A stretch of DNA of 5,252 nt from Clostridiaceae bacterium (GTDB lineage Bacteria; Bacillota; Clostridia; Oscillospirales; Acutalibacteraceae). The DNA is taken from contig CAJGCX010000116.1 of assembly GCA_904501895.1 (NCBI GenBank), positions 1 through 5,252 of the forward strand, given 5' to 3'. The translations under genes and the position numbers were made by a program. Below the pieces are notes generated by a model, which made no database searches, was not told the origin of the DNA, and saw only the letters and a list, made by a program, of their open reading frames with translations. Below, in pieces: positions 1 to 5,252 of this stretch. The stretch's first letter is position 1. Each line of letters starts with the position of its first letter.

Positions 1-27
1 TCAAAATTTGCCAAGGCAAAATTTTGA
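1..27. repeat. Short imperfect inverted repeat at window edge
   Basis: TCAAAATTTGCC (1-12) is followed after AA by GGCAAAATTTTGA (15-27), its reverse complement apart from one extra T. It could form a tight hairpin. No T-run follows (the next bases are GATGGACTAAATTT), so it is a poor intrinsic terminator for rightward transcription. It lies just outside the larger hairpin at 37-123 and may be part of the same intergenic repeat unit. The repeat begins at base 1, so it may extend further left. Confidence 0.6.
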
Positions 28-36
28 GATGGACTA

Positions 37-123
37 AATTTCCATTGCACGCCTTGTCCGGCTACAGCAAGGAGAGTGTTCTTTTTTCATTACTATTTGT
101 AGCCGGAAAGGCTAATGGAAATT
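37..123. repeat. Long interrupted hairpin ending at the gerB start codon
   Basis: Three paired blocks nest in order: AATTTCCATT (37-46) with AATGGAAATT (114-123), 10 bp; GCCTT (51-55) with AAGGC (108-112), 5 bp; and CCGGCTACA (58-66) with TGTAGCCGG (98-106), 9 bp. Small asymmetric internal loops separate them, and the apical loop is 67-97. All 24 pairs are Watson-Crick. The outer arm ends two bases before the permease ATG at 125 and includes the only purine-rich stretch near it (GGAAAGG, 105-111), so a folded RNA could restrict ribosome access. No U-tract follows the 3' arm, so it does not resemble an intrinsic terminator. It may be a dispersed, MITE- or REP-like intergenic repeat or a cis-acting RNA element; this is inference. 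Confidence 0.65.
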
Positions 124-124
124 A

Positions 125-1195
125 ATGGAACAAACAAAAGGGAAAATCAGCGCATTTCAGTTTTTTGTAATGCTTTTCTTGTCAAGGACACTCACAACCG
201 TCACATATCTCTCGTCATACACAGAGGATATAAGGCTTTCAGATATGCTTGTGCAACCCATATTCAGAATTGCAATGGGAATAGTCATAATGCTTCCATT
301 ATATTTCTTTTATAAAAAGCATAAGGACAAAAATATTTTGCAAATAGTAAATGAAAAATCAGAAATTCTCGGAAAATTTCTTTCACTAATTTTTGTGGTG
401 TACTTTTTCTATTTCACAGTTACAACTATCGCACGACTTGACCTTTTTGCAGGGACAATTGTCTTTCCTGAAACAGATGTGGAATATATGCTGATTTTTG
501 CAGTAATTCTTTGTTGCTACGGTGCATATCTGGGACTTGAAGCCTTGGGTAGAAGCTCAGTAATTTCTGCGATTCTTGTAATTCCTGCACTTGTATTCAT
601 AATGCTGACACTTGTTAAAAAGGTGGATTTGCTTAATTTAACACCGATTTTTTACAATGGTGTAATGCCTGTTATAAAGACTGCTGTTGATTCTGTAGGA
701 CAAACTGTTGAATACGGAATAATCGCATTAATGCTTCCGAGAGTCAATGGGAAATACAGAAAAGGTTATTATATCTGGCTTTTTTCACAAGTACTGCTAA
801 TGGCACTAATGTTCTTTTTTGCTTGTACAGTTATGGGGAATTATGCCTCAACTCAGCTTTTTCCATTTCACACAATGGCATCACTTGCAGAATTTTCAAT
901 GTTCAAAAGGCTTGATGCCATTTTTACTGGTGTATGGATTATGTGTGCATTCGTTAAAGCAGGATTACTCATTTATTTGCAGTCAGAAATTCTTACAACC
1001 TATTTCGGAAATTTCAAGCCTTCGCAGTATCTATTTGCAATAGGATTTATCACAATAATTGCAAATCTCTTCATTTCTCAACAGGTAGAAAGGTTTATGG
1101 TGATTGACAACAGCATTATTAAAGTAATATTTACAGGAATTGTTGTTGCGATTATTCCTCTTCTTATGCTATTTTTCAAAAGAAAGGAGATTTAA
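125..1195 (+). CDS. Spore germination permease, GerB type (GerAB family)
   Basis: This 356-residue protein is the B subunit of a Ger-type nutrient germinant receptor, an APC-superfamily-like integral membrane protein (Spore_permease family) of the spore inner membrane. In known receptors this subunit binds or senses the germinant. About ten hydrophobic segments are visible, near residues 10-30, 43-63, 83-106, 120-137, 144-164, 186-205, 214-237, 264-286, 300-317 and 332-351; length and topology match the family. Family-like stretches include 'GLEALGRSS' (137-145), 'LTPIFYNGVMPVIK' (172-185) and 'KRLDAIFTGVWIM' (261-273). The ATG at 125 gives the usual short cytoplasmic N-terminus before helix 1, but no good Shine-Dalgarno sequence lies at normal spacing. 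The TAA of a short upstream frame overlaps the start (TAATG, 123-127), which could allow translational coupling. The germinant cannot be deduced. gerC follows after two bases. No gerA-type subunit is visible upstream. Confidence 0.9.
   Translation: MEQTKGKISAFQFFVMLFLSRTLTTVTYLSSYTEDIRLSDMLVQPIFRIAMGIVIMLPLYFFYKKHKDKNILQIVNEKSEILGKFLSLIFVVYFFYFTVTTIARLDLFAGTIVFPETDVEYMLIFAVILCCYGAYLGLEALGRSSVISAILVIPALVFIMLTLVKKVDLLNLTPIFYNGVMPVIKTAVDSVGQTVEYGIIALMLPRVNGKYRKGYYIWLFSQVLLMALMFFFACTVMGNYASTQLFPFHTMASLAEFSMFKRLDAIFTGVWIMCAFVKAGLLIYLQSEILTTYFGNFKPSQYLFAIGFITIIANLFISQQVERFMVIDNSIIKVIFTGIVVAIIPLLMLFFKRKEI
1183..1189 (+). promoter_or_regulatory. Ribosome binding site of gerC-type gene
   Basis: AAAGGAG ends eight bases before the ATG at 1198 and lies within the last codons of the permease gene. 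This near-ideal Shine-Dalgarno sequence fixes the GerC start. The fixed start matters because the predicted N-terminus has no lipobox cysteine. Confidence 0.85.
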
Positions 1196-1197
1196 AA

Positions 1198-2343
1198 ATG
1201 CGAAAAGCAGGTATAGTTTTATTAAGCTTTCTTTTGGCTTTTTACACCTTTAATTCCGAAGAAATTTATAAAAAGGATATAAGGAATCGACTTGTAATTC
1301 AGGGGATAGGAATCGATATTGAAAATAATGGTGAATACCTTGTAACAATTCAGGCAATCGATACTAGTAATCAGGCAACAGCCTCATATGACTCTGCTTC
1401 TCAGCCACCCATAAAGACTTATGAGGTCAAGGGTGACACAATTTATACAGCCATAAAAAGCGTTACAGAAATTGAGGGTAAAATTCCACTTTATTCTCAA
1501 AACAGAATTATAATTCTCGGTAAAAGCGTGACTGAAGAAAATATGGCAGATGTGATTGATTTCTTTGTCCGTGATGTGGAAAATAGCTCATCAGTTTATA
1601 TTGCTGCTGCCGAAAATACAGCAGGTGAAATTTTAAATACGAAAAATGGTGAGAAATATATAACTGCTGAAAGCATTGAAACGGAAATAAGCGCTTATGA
1701 ATACGATGCACAGATTTTCAATATTCAGCTTTATGACCTTATTAACCGATATAATTCAGGCACCAAGGATTTTGCAATGCCTCTGTTATCTATTAAGGAG
1801 AAGGAAAGTGAAAAAAGTGTGGAGATTTCAGGGACAGCACTATTTAACAGCACAAAATACCGTGAAAAAATCTCCAAGGAAGAAACACTTTTTCTCAATA
1901 TTCTATACAATAAAGTGAATAATACTGCGTTGGCTTACGATTATAACGACGATAAAAAAGTGTCACTTAATATTGTAAATTCTAAAACTGCTAGAAAATT
2001 GACACTTAAAAATGGTGTGCCTTATTTTAAAATTTATGTAGAAATGCAGGCAGATATTTCTGAAATCAGCGGTGGTGTTTCAACAAAAACAGAGGTTGAT
2101 GATATTGAAAAAATCACGTTAGCAGGGGAGAGATACATTGAAAATGAAACAAAAAAACTGCTGCATTCACTTTATAGGGAATACAACAGCGACTCTGTAG
2201 GCCTTGCAAGACTTATTTATATTTGTGAGCAGGATTTTTATAAAAAGAACGAAAAAAATCTCGACTCCGTTTTGCAAAACAGCATTTACGAAGTCGAGGT
2301 GAATTTAAAGATAAGAAGAATGGGACACGAGTTTATAACATAA
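1198..2343 (+). CDS. Ger(x)C-type spore germination protein without lipobox cysteine
   Basis: This 381-residue protein is the C subunit of a Ger-type germinant receptor, normally a lipoprotein on the outer face of the spore inner membrane. The N-terminus has a basic start (MRKAG) and a hydrophobic stretch at residues 5-18. 'RLVIQGIGIDIENNGEYLVT' (31-50) matches the conserved N-terminal region of the family, and 'YEVEVNLKIRRMG' (364-376) resembles the usual C-terminal strand. Length is normal for GerC proteins. In typical members a lipidated Cys-Trp begins the mature protein about 14 residues before the 'GIGID' motif; here that position is Glu22-Ile23. The only cysteine in the protein is Cys343, far downstream. 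It may therefore be held by an uncleaved N-terminal helix or be released after signal cleavage. The start is fixed by a strong ribosome binding site, and translation is probably coupled to gerB. The 3' end overlaps the convergent galactosidase gene by 11 bp. Confidence 0.88.
   Translation: MRKAGIVLLSFLLAFYTFNSEEIYKKDIRNRLVIQGIGIDIENNGEYLVTIQAIDTSNQATASYDSASQPPIKTYEVKGDTIYTAIKSVTEIEGKIPLYSQNRIIILGKSVTEENMADVIDFFVRDVENSSSVYIAAAENTAGEILNTKNGEKYITAESIETEISAYEYDAQIFNIQLYDLINRYNSGTKDFAMPLLSIKEKESEKSVEISGTALFNSTKYREKISKEETLFLNILYNKVNNTALAYDYNDDKKVSLNIVNSKTARKLTLKNGVPYFKIYVEMQADISEISGGVSTKTEVDDIEKITLAGERYIENETKKLLHSLYREYNSDSVGLARLIYICEQDFYKKNEKNLDSVLQNSIYEVEVNLKIRRMGHEFIT
2252..2298 (-). terminator. 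Candidate intrinsic terminator of the GH36 gene, inside gerC
   Basis: Read on the minus strand, CTCGACT (2298-2292) pairs perfectly with AGTCGAG (2266-2260). One A and a run of seven Ts (2258-2252) follow. The loop is long (25 bases) and contains the palindrome GTTTTGCAAAAC (2269-2280), which could add an inner stem. It begins about 35 bases past the galactosidase stop codon, entirely within the 3' coding part of the opposing gerC gene. Confidence 0.55.
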
Positions 2344-3970
2344 GCTCGCCTGTGTTTGCATCATAGCAAAGGCGTTTTTCTTCACCATTTTCCATATACT
2401 TGATTTCCATAAGGTCCTTTGTGATAAATTCAGCAGAAATAAGCTCAGGCTGACCATTATTGAAAATATGTGTCAATACATCCATCTTTTCACGGTTATA
2501 GTCACCAACATTGTCAGATGTGAAAAGAAGACTACCGAAAATGTGGTTGACAGTTGCTGAAATCTTTCTCTGTGTAAAGCCCATTGTCATATTGTTGTCA
2601 CGAAGAAGGAAAACGTCAGGGTCATTTGCAAATGCTCTACCATCAAGTCCACGACGGAAAATTGTGTTACAAAGAGTTGTTCTTGTGGAAACGTCCTCAA
2701 GATGTACCTTAAATTTTGACCATTCAAGACCGATATCGGCACCGATTCTGCAGTAATCAACCTTACCGAATGCAGGGTGAAGTGGTACACCACAACCAAG
2801 GATAAGCTTATCACCAACACATTCACGGATAAAGTCCATTGCCTCACACATTAACTGACCACGTGATTTTCCGTTTCGAGGAATAACAGATGCTGCATAA
2901 AGGAAATCGAGCTTAACCATATCGTATTTCCATTCATTGAGCACAACATGGAAGAAGTGACGGACATATTCTCTTACTTCTTCTTTTTCTATATCAAGAC
3001 CGTAAAATCCGCCCCAATTCAATCCACAAAGAAGCTTTTTGCCGTTTCCATTGTGGATTAACCAATCAGGATGCTCTTTTGCAACCTTTGAATTAATCTG
3101 TGCACCGAGAGGAGCAAGCCAAAGACCTGCCTTCATACCTTTGTTATGGATAATATCAGCAATATATTTCATTCCGCAAGGGAATTTCTTACTGTCAATG
3201 CTGAGCCAATCACCAACTGCAGTCTGATAACCGTCATCAATCTGGAAAATATCGATTTTTGACTCTACCTTTGAAAGTGATTCAAGGTCTGTTGTAACAA
3301 TATCCTCTGTAATATTCTGATAATAGTTGTACCATGTTGTGTAACCGTTTGTTCTGCCAACTCGTGGTGCAGGAATGTTCATAGCAGAGAAGTATTTATC
3401 ATAAACCTCATTTTCACTGCCACTAAAGTGAACAACATCAATAAGTGTATATTCTTTATCGATAACGACACCCTCAAGGTCACGCTGGAATATAATTTCT
3501 CTGTCAGGCACATTCATACGGATAATTGTATAACCGAAACGCTCACTGAGTGAACCAAAAAGGTCAAATTCCTTTTCATTTCTTATGTAGCCATATGAGA
3601 AACCGTGGAAGCAACCCTTTCTGTGGTCATATTTAACGAAATTGTAATCGCCGTAAGCAGATGTAGGAATCACCTTGCGAAGAGCTTCCTGCTTGAAATT
3701 AAGACGAATAGGCTCATCATCAATAAATTGCTCACGACACTCTGTCCAAGACTGAAAGCCATTAAGGAAAATTCTGTCATTACTACGGAAATCATAAGGT
3801 ACAGTCATTTTGAATGTGACATTTTCCATAGGTACACAAGGCTTGATATCAAGCTTTATGTGATTTTCCGTTGCAATATAATCAATGTTAAAATGCTCTG
3901 TTTCAAAGACGTTTGTCTTGTAAAGCACCTTATCAACCATATATTCAAGATTTATTTTGAAGCGTTTCAT
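2333..3970 (-). CDS. Alpha-galactosidase, glycoside hydrolase family 36
   Basis: Family 36 enzymes hydrolyse terminal alpha-1,6-galactose from melibiose, raffinose-type sugars or galactomannan fragments with retention of configuration. Numbering here is for the 547-residue form starting at TTG 3976; the ATG-start form called here is two residues shorter. An N-terminal beta domain carries 'FLNGFQSW' (70-77). The TIM barrel follows, with 'IFQIDDGYQ' (243-251), whose Asp pair is expected to contact galactose, 'KAGLWLAP' (282-289), 'MVKLDFLYA' (353-361) with probable nucleophile Asp357, and 'CRIGADIG' (409-416) with probable acid/base Asp414. A small C-terminal beta region ends the protein. Motif order and the roughly 60-residue nucleophile-acid/base spacing match compact enzymes of about 550 residues such as Thermotoga GalA, not the 700-plus-residue forms. 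No signal peptide is visible, so it is probably cytoplasmic and acts on imported sugars. The start is ambiguous: ATG at 3970 lies 11 bases from the ribosome binding site, TTG at 3976 lies five. No transporter or regulator gene is adjacent. It has its own promoter. Confidence 0.88.
   Translation of the reverse strand: MKRFKINLEYMVDKVLYKTNVFETEHFNIDYIATENHIKLDIKPCVPMENVTFKMTVPYDFRSNDRIFLNGFQSWTECREQFIDDEPIRLNFKQEALRKVIPTSAYGDYNFVKYDHRKGCFHGFSYGYIRNEKEFDLFGSLSERFGYTIIRMNVPDREIIFQRDLEGVVIDKEYTLIDVVHFSGSENEVYDKYFSAMNIPAPRVGRTNGYTTWYNYYQNITEDIVTTDLESLSKVESKIDIFQIDDGYQTAVGDWLSIDSKKFPCGMKYIADIIHNKGMKAGLWLAPLGAQINSKVAKEHPDWLIHNGNGKKLLCGLNWGGFYGLDIEKEEVREYVRHFFHVVLNEWKYDMVKLDFLYAASVIPRNGKSRGQLMCEAMDFIRECVGDKLILGCGVPLHPAFGKVDYCRIGADIGLEWSKFKVHLEDVSTRTTLCNTIFRRGLDGRAFANDPDVFLLRDNNMTMGFTQRKISATVNHIFGSLLFTSDNVGDYNREKMDVLTHIFNNGQPELISAEFITKDLMEIKYMENGEEKRLCYDANTGELML
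2347..2379 (+). terminator. Candidate intrinsic terminator of the gerB-gerC operon, inside GH36 gene
   Basis: CGCC (2347-2350) pairs with GGCG (2371-2374), and TTTGC (2355-2359) pairs with GCAAA (2366-2370). A four-base bulge (TGTG, 2351-2354) interrupts the 5' arm and the loop is six bases (2360-2365). Five Ts follow at 2375-2379. It begins four bases after the gerC stop codon and lies within the last codons of the convergent galactosidase gene. The bulge weakens the call. Confidence 0.5.
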
Positions 3971-3981
3971 AAGCAATGCAT

Positions 3982-3987
3982 CTCCTT
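3982..3987 (-). promoter_or_regulatory. Ribosome binding site of GH36 gene
   Basis: The minus strand reads AAGGAG here. Spacing is five bases to a TTG (3976) and 11 bases to the in-frame ATG (3970). An out-of-frame ATG directly abuts it and would encode only four codons (ATG CAT TGC TTA TGA); its TGA overlaps the ATG at 3970 as ATGA. That ATG is too close to the ribosome binding site to be used efficiently. Confidence 0.75.
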
Positions 3988-4004
3988 ATAACATCTATAT
4001 AAAA

Positions 4005-4033
4005 ATTATAAGTCAAAGAATATAAAAAATCAA
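4005..4033 (-). promoter_or_regulatory. Sigma-A type promoter for the GH36 gene
   Basis: On the minus strand TTGATT (4033-4028, -35) is followed by a 17-base spacer and a perfect TATAAT (4010-4005, -10). Transcription would start near 3998 and leave a short leader of about 28 bases before the ATG at 3970. The surrounding DNA is very AT-rich, so chance TATAAT-like sequences are expected, but the hexamers and spacing together are good. I saw no convincing operator or catabolite-response site in the leader. Confidence 0.7.
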
Positions 4034-4078
4034 TATATAAAAGATATACATTGAGAAATTTTATAGTTAATAAAAAAT

Positions 4079-4105
4079 AAAACGGTAAGAAAATCCTACC
4101 GTTTT
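4079..4105 (-). terminator. Intrinsic terminator of the GH3-type enzyme gene
   Basis: AAAACGGTA (4079-4087) and TACCGTTTT (4097-4105) form a perfect 9-bp stem around a nine-base loop. On the minus strand the stem ends in TTTT and is followed by A, then ATTTTTT-type sequence from the neighbouring A-run. It begins 10 bases after the stop codon at 4115-4117. It separates this gene from the promoter of the galactosidase, so the two same-strand genes appear to be independent transcription units. Confidence 0.85.
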
Positions 4106-4114
4106 AATGTAATC

Positions 4115-5252
4115 TTATTTCATTGACTTTGGCTTGTATGGAAGCTCTGTTTCAGTTGCAACGTGTGAGAAGAAGAATTCACATCTTTCTTCTGAGTTGA
4201 TGATTGTAACAGGCTTAACCTGATTAAGAACCTTACCCTTTGAACGGAGATATTCTCTGTAATCCCAATATGTCTTTGGCTGAAGGAAGAGAACCTCAGG
4301 TCTGTTAATCATACCCCAACGACGATACTTGAAGTACTTTTCGTTGAACTGCTTGAACTTTTCGTCAAGAATATCAATGTACTTCTGTCTGTCTTCTTCA
4401 GAAACAGGATTAACAGGTTCAGCAAGCATACAGTATCTTGGTGGGTTTGTTGAGTAGTCAGCATAAAGGCTGTGACCAACAAATTCGTTACCCATTTCGT
4501 CTGCAGTCTGCTTTGCAGCCATATCAACCATTTCTGTTGTTGTCTTTTCGTTTGCAAGGTTCATACCGAGATTTCTTCTGTAAAGGAATTCGATAGTAGG
4601 TGTATTGTTGTGCTTACCTGTAACCTGAACAACGTCTTCCATACGATATCTGTAAAGACCTGAGAAGTTAGAAACAACAAGCTCATACTTCTTGCCAACC
4701 TCAAGCTGGTCGATTGTCAATGCCTTTGTATCGTCAACATCCTCATCATCTTCATCATCATTGATTGGTAAGAATTCATAGAAGAGAGTATGTGGAAGAA
4801 GTGTACCATCGTGTGAATCAAGCTTTGTAGCCATAGCAAAGAAGCCTTCAGCAGCAGCAAAGCCCATACCGTGAATTGGAATATCGTCACCGATATATTT
4901 ACGAAGCTTTTCAACATAAACCTTAAGGTTAGAGCCAACCATACCATAAGCCCAGGAAAGTTTAGGCCAGATACGAGGAGCAATTGGGTCCTGGAAGCCC
5001 TTTTCGAATTCCTTGCGGAGTTCAGCAGCTCTCTTTGGATTTGGCTTGAATTTCTTTGAGTATTCAGCCTTAAGTTCAGGTGTAATTTTGATATTTGGAT
5101 TGATTATACCCTTTTCAATATCATCACAAAGCATTTCCCAGTTTTCTTTAAGGTAATCAAACATTGTTGTAACAAGAGTGATAACAAGAGAACCGATATA
5201 GCTTACCTTGCTGTTTTCAAGAGCAAAACGAAGCTGAAGATATGATGTATCA
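4115..5252 (-). CDS. GH3 auxin-responsive-type acyl-adenylating enzyme, C-terminal part (5' end beyond window)
   Basis: Members of this family (plant JAR1/GH3, bacterial relatives) adenylate a carboxylic acid with ATP, and many then join it to an amine or amino acid. The ATG at 5164 is internal: the frame stays open to the right edge, adding about 29 codons that include 'YLQLRFALENSKVSYIGS', typical of the family's region before 'DI..G'. Visible landmarks, numbered from that ATG: 'RIWPKLSWAYG' (64-74); 'GMGFAAAEGFF' (99-109), matching the YASSEG-type motif with Glu106; 'SGLYRYRMEDVVQVTGKHNN' (168-187), matching the plant 'YRxGDVVxVTGFHN' motif with Asp177; 'RRNLGMNLANEKTTTE' (196-211); and 'KGKVLNQVKP' (309-318), matching the C-terminal NQ-x-K motif. 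An unusual acidic run lies at 136-145. The N-terminal ATP-binding part is outside the window. Codon use is strongly biased (Leu mainly CTT, Lys mainly AAG, Val mainly GTT, few ATA), unlike the ger genes. Its substrate in bacteria is unknown. It ends in its own terminator. Confidence 0.85.
   Translation of the reverse strand, partial: DTSYLQLRFALENSKVSYIGSLVITLVTTMFDYLKENWEMLCDDIEKGIINPNIKITPELKAEYSKKFKPNPKRAAELRKEFEKGFQDPIAPRIWPKLSWAYGMVGSNLKVYVEKLRKYIGDDIPIHGMGFAAAEGFFAMATKLDSHDGTLLPHTLFYEFLPINDDEDDEDVDDTKALTIDQLEVGKKYELVVSNFSGLYRYRMEDVVQVTGKHNNTPTIEFLYRRNLGMNLANEKTTTEMVDMAAKQTADEMGNEFVGHSLYADYSTNPPRYCMLAEPVNPVSEEDRQKYIDILDEKFKQFNEKYFKYRRWGMINRPEVLFLQPKTYWDYREYLRSKGKVLNQVKPVTIINSEERCEFFFSHVATETELPYKPKSMK
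4730..4763 (-). repeat. Low-complexity CAT/ATC repeat encoding an acidic loop
   Basis: The plus strand reads a run of CATC/TTC triplets that encodes, on the minus strand, ten nearly all-acidic residues (DDEDDEDVDD) in the GH3-type enzyme. It sits between 'TLFYEFLPIN' and 'LTIDQLEVGKKYELV', where family members have a surface connection before the 'YRY' motif. It is probably a solvent-exposed acidic insertion, possibly variable in length through triplet slippage. Confidence 0.6.

Noticed and set aside
1..27. Intrinsic terminator of an upstream gene
   Set aside because: No T-run follows either arm on the plus strand, and the left part is cut by the window edge.
88..96. CATTACTAT as a sigma-G -10 element for the ger operon
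   Set aside because: It has one base too many for the CATACTA-type consensus, no suitable -35 element lies about 18 bases upstream, and it falls in the loop and stem of the hairpin.
3..125. Open frame of 40 codons ending in TAATG over the gerB start, as a small gene or the end of an upstream gene
   Set aside because: It has no ATG start, reads through both arms of the hairpin, and does not resemble a GerA C-terminus that I recognise. It is kept only as context for possible translational coupling.
115..315. Forward reading frame starting at ATG 115
   Set aside because: It overlaps the well-supported permease in another frame, and its product has no family-like features.
3958..3969. TGAAGCGTTTCA as a catabolite-response (cre) site
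   Set aside because: The half-sites are two bases too close for the 14-base cre consensus, and the site lies in the first codons (Lys-Arg-Phe) of the galactosidase, so chance is likely.
3605..3991. 128-residue forward reading frame opposite the galactosidase 5' end
   Set aside because: It lies antisense to the conserved N-terminal domain of the GH36 protein and its composition is that of a shadow frame, with no ribosome binding site.
1198..5252. A new multi-gene system linking germination, galactosidase and GH3-type enzyme
   Set aside because: The genes lie in three separate transcription units in opposing orientations, each with its own promoter or terminator, and they share no obvious pathway.

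Overview
The window looks like chromosomal DNA of a low-GC, endospore-forming Firmicute in class Clostridia. A gut or rumen Ruminococcaceae/Oscillospiraceae-type organism would fit. This rests on a GerB/GerC spore-germination receptor pair, AT-rich coding and intergenic DNA, strong AAGGAG-type ribosome binding sites and the standard genetic code. The lineage is inferred from gene content and was not tested by any search.

Layout, left to right. Positions 1-124 hold no recognisable protein gene but are full of inverted repeats: a short one at 1-27 and a long interrupted hairpin at 37-123. The hairpin's outer arm ends two bases before the start codon of the next gene. Positions 125-1195 (+) encode a ten-helix GerB-type (GerAB family) spore-germination permease. 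Positions 1198-2343 (+) encode its GerC-type partner, which keeps the family's 'GIGID' region but has no lipobox cysteine. These two genes are two bases apart and form an operon; the usual A subunit, if present, lies left of the window.

Positions 2333-3970 (-) encode a compact cytoplasmic glycoside hydrolase family 36 alpha-galactosidase. It converges on gerC, and the two coding regions overlap by 11 bp. With no intergenic space between them, each gene has a candidate intrinsic terminator inside the other gene's coding sequence. The galactosidase has its own near-consensus sigma-A promoter (4005-4033, -) and a strong ribosome binding site.

Positions 4079-4105 hold a clear intrinsic terminator for the last gene, 4115-5252 (-). 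That gene is the C-terminal part of a GH3-type (auxin-responsive GH3/JAR1-like) acyl-adenylating enzyme, and its 5' end runs off the right edge. 'GH3' here is the plant auxin-conjugation family, unrelated to glycoside hydrolase family 3.

The three transcription units look functionally independent: germinant sensing, alpha-galactoside use, and a small-molecule acyl-adenylate/amide-synthetase-like enzyme of unknown substrate. I see no mobile element genes, RNA genes, CRISPR or defence system. The points most worth a second look are the reciprocal embedded terminators, the non-lipidated GerC, the hairpin abutting the germination permease, and the bacterial GH3 enzyme with its acidic insert and strongly biased codon use.
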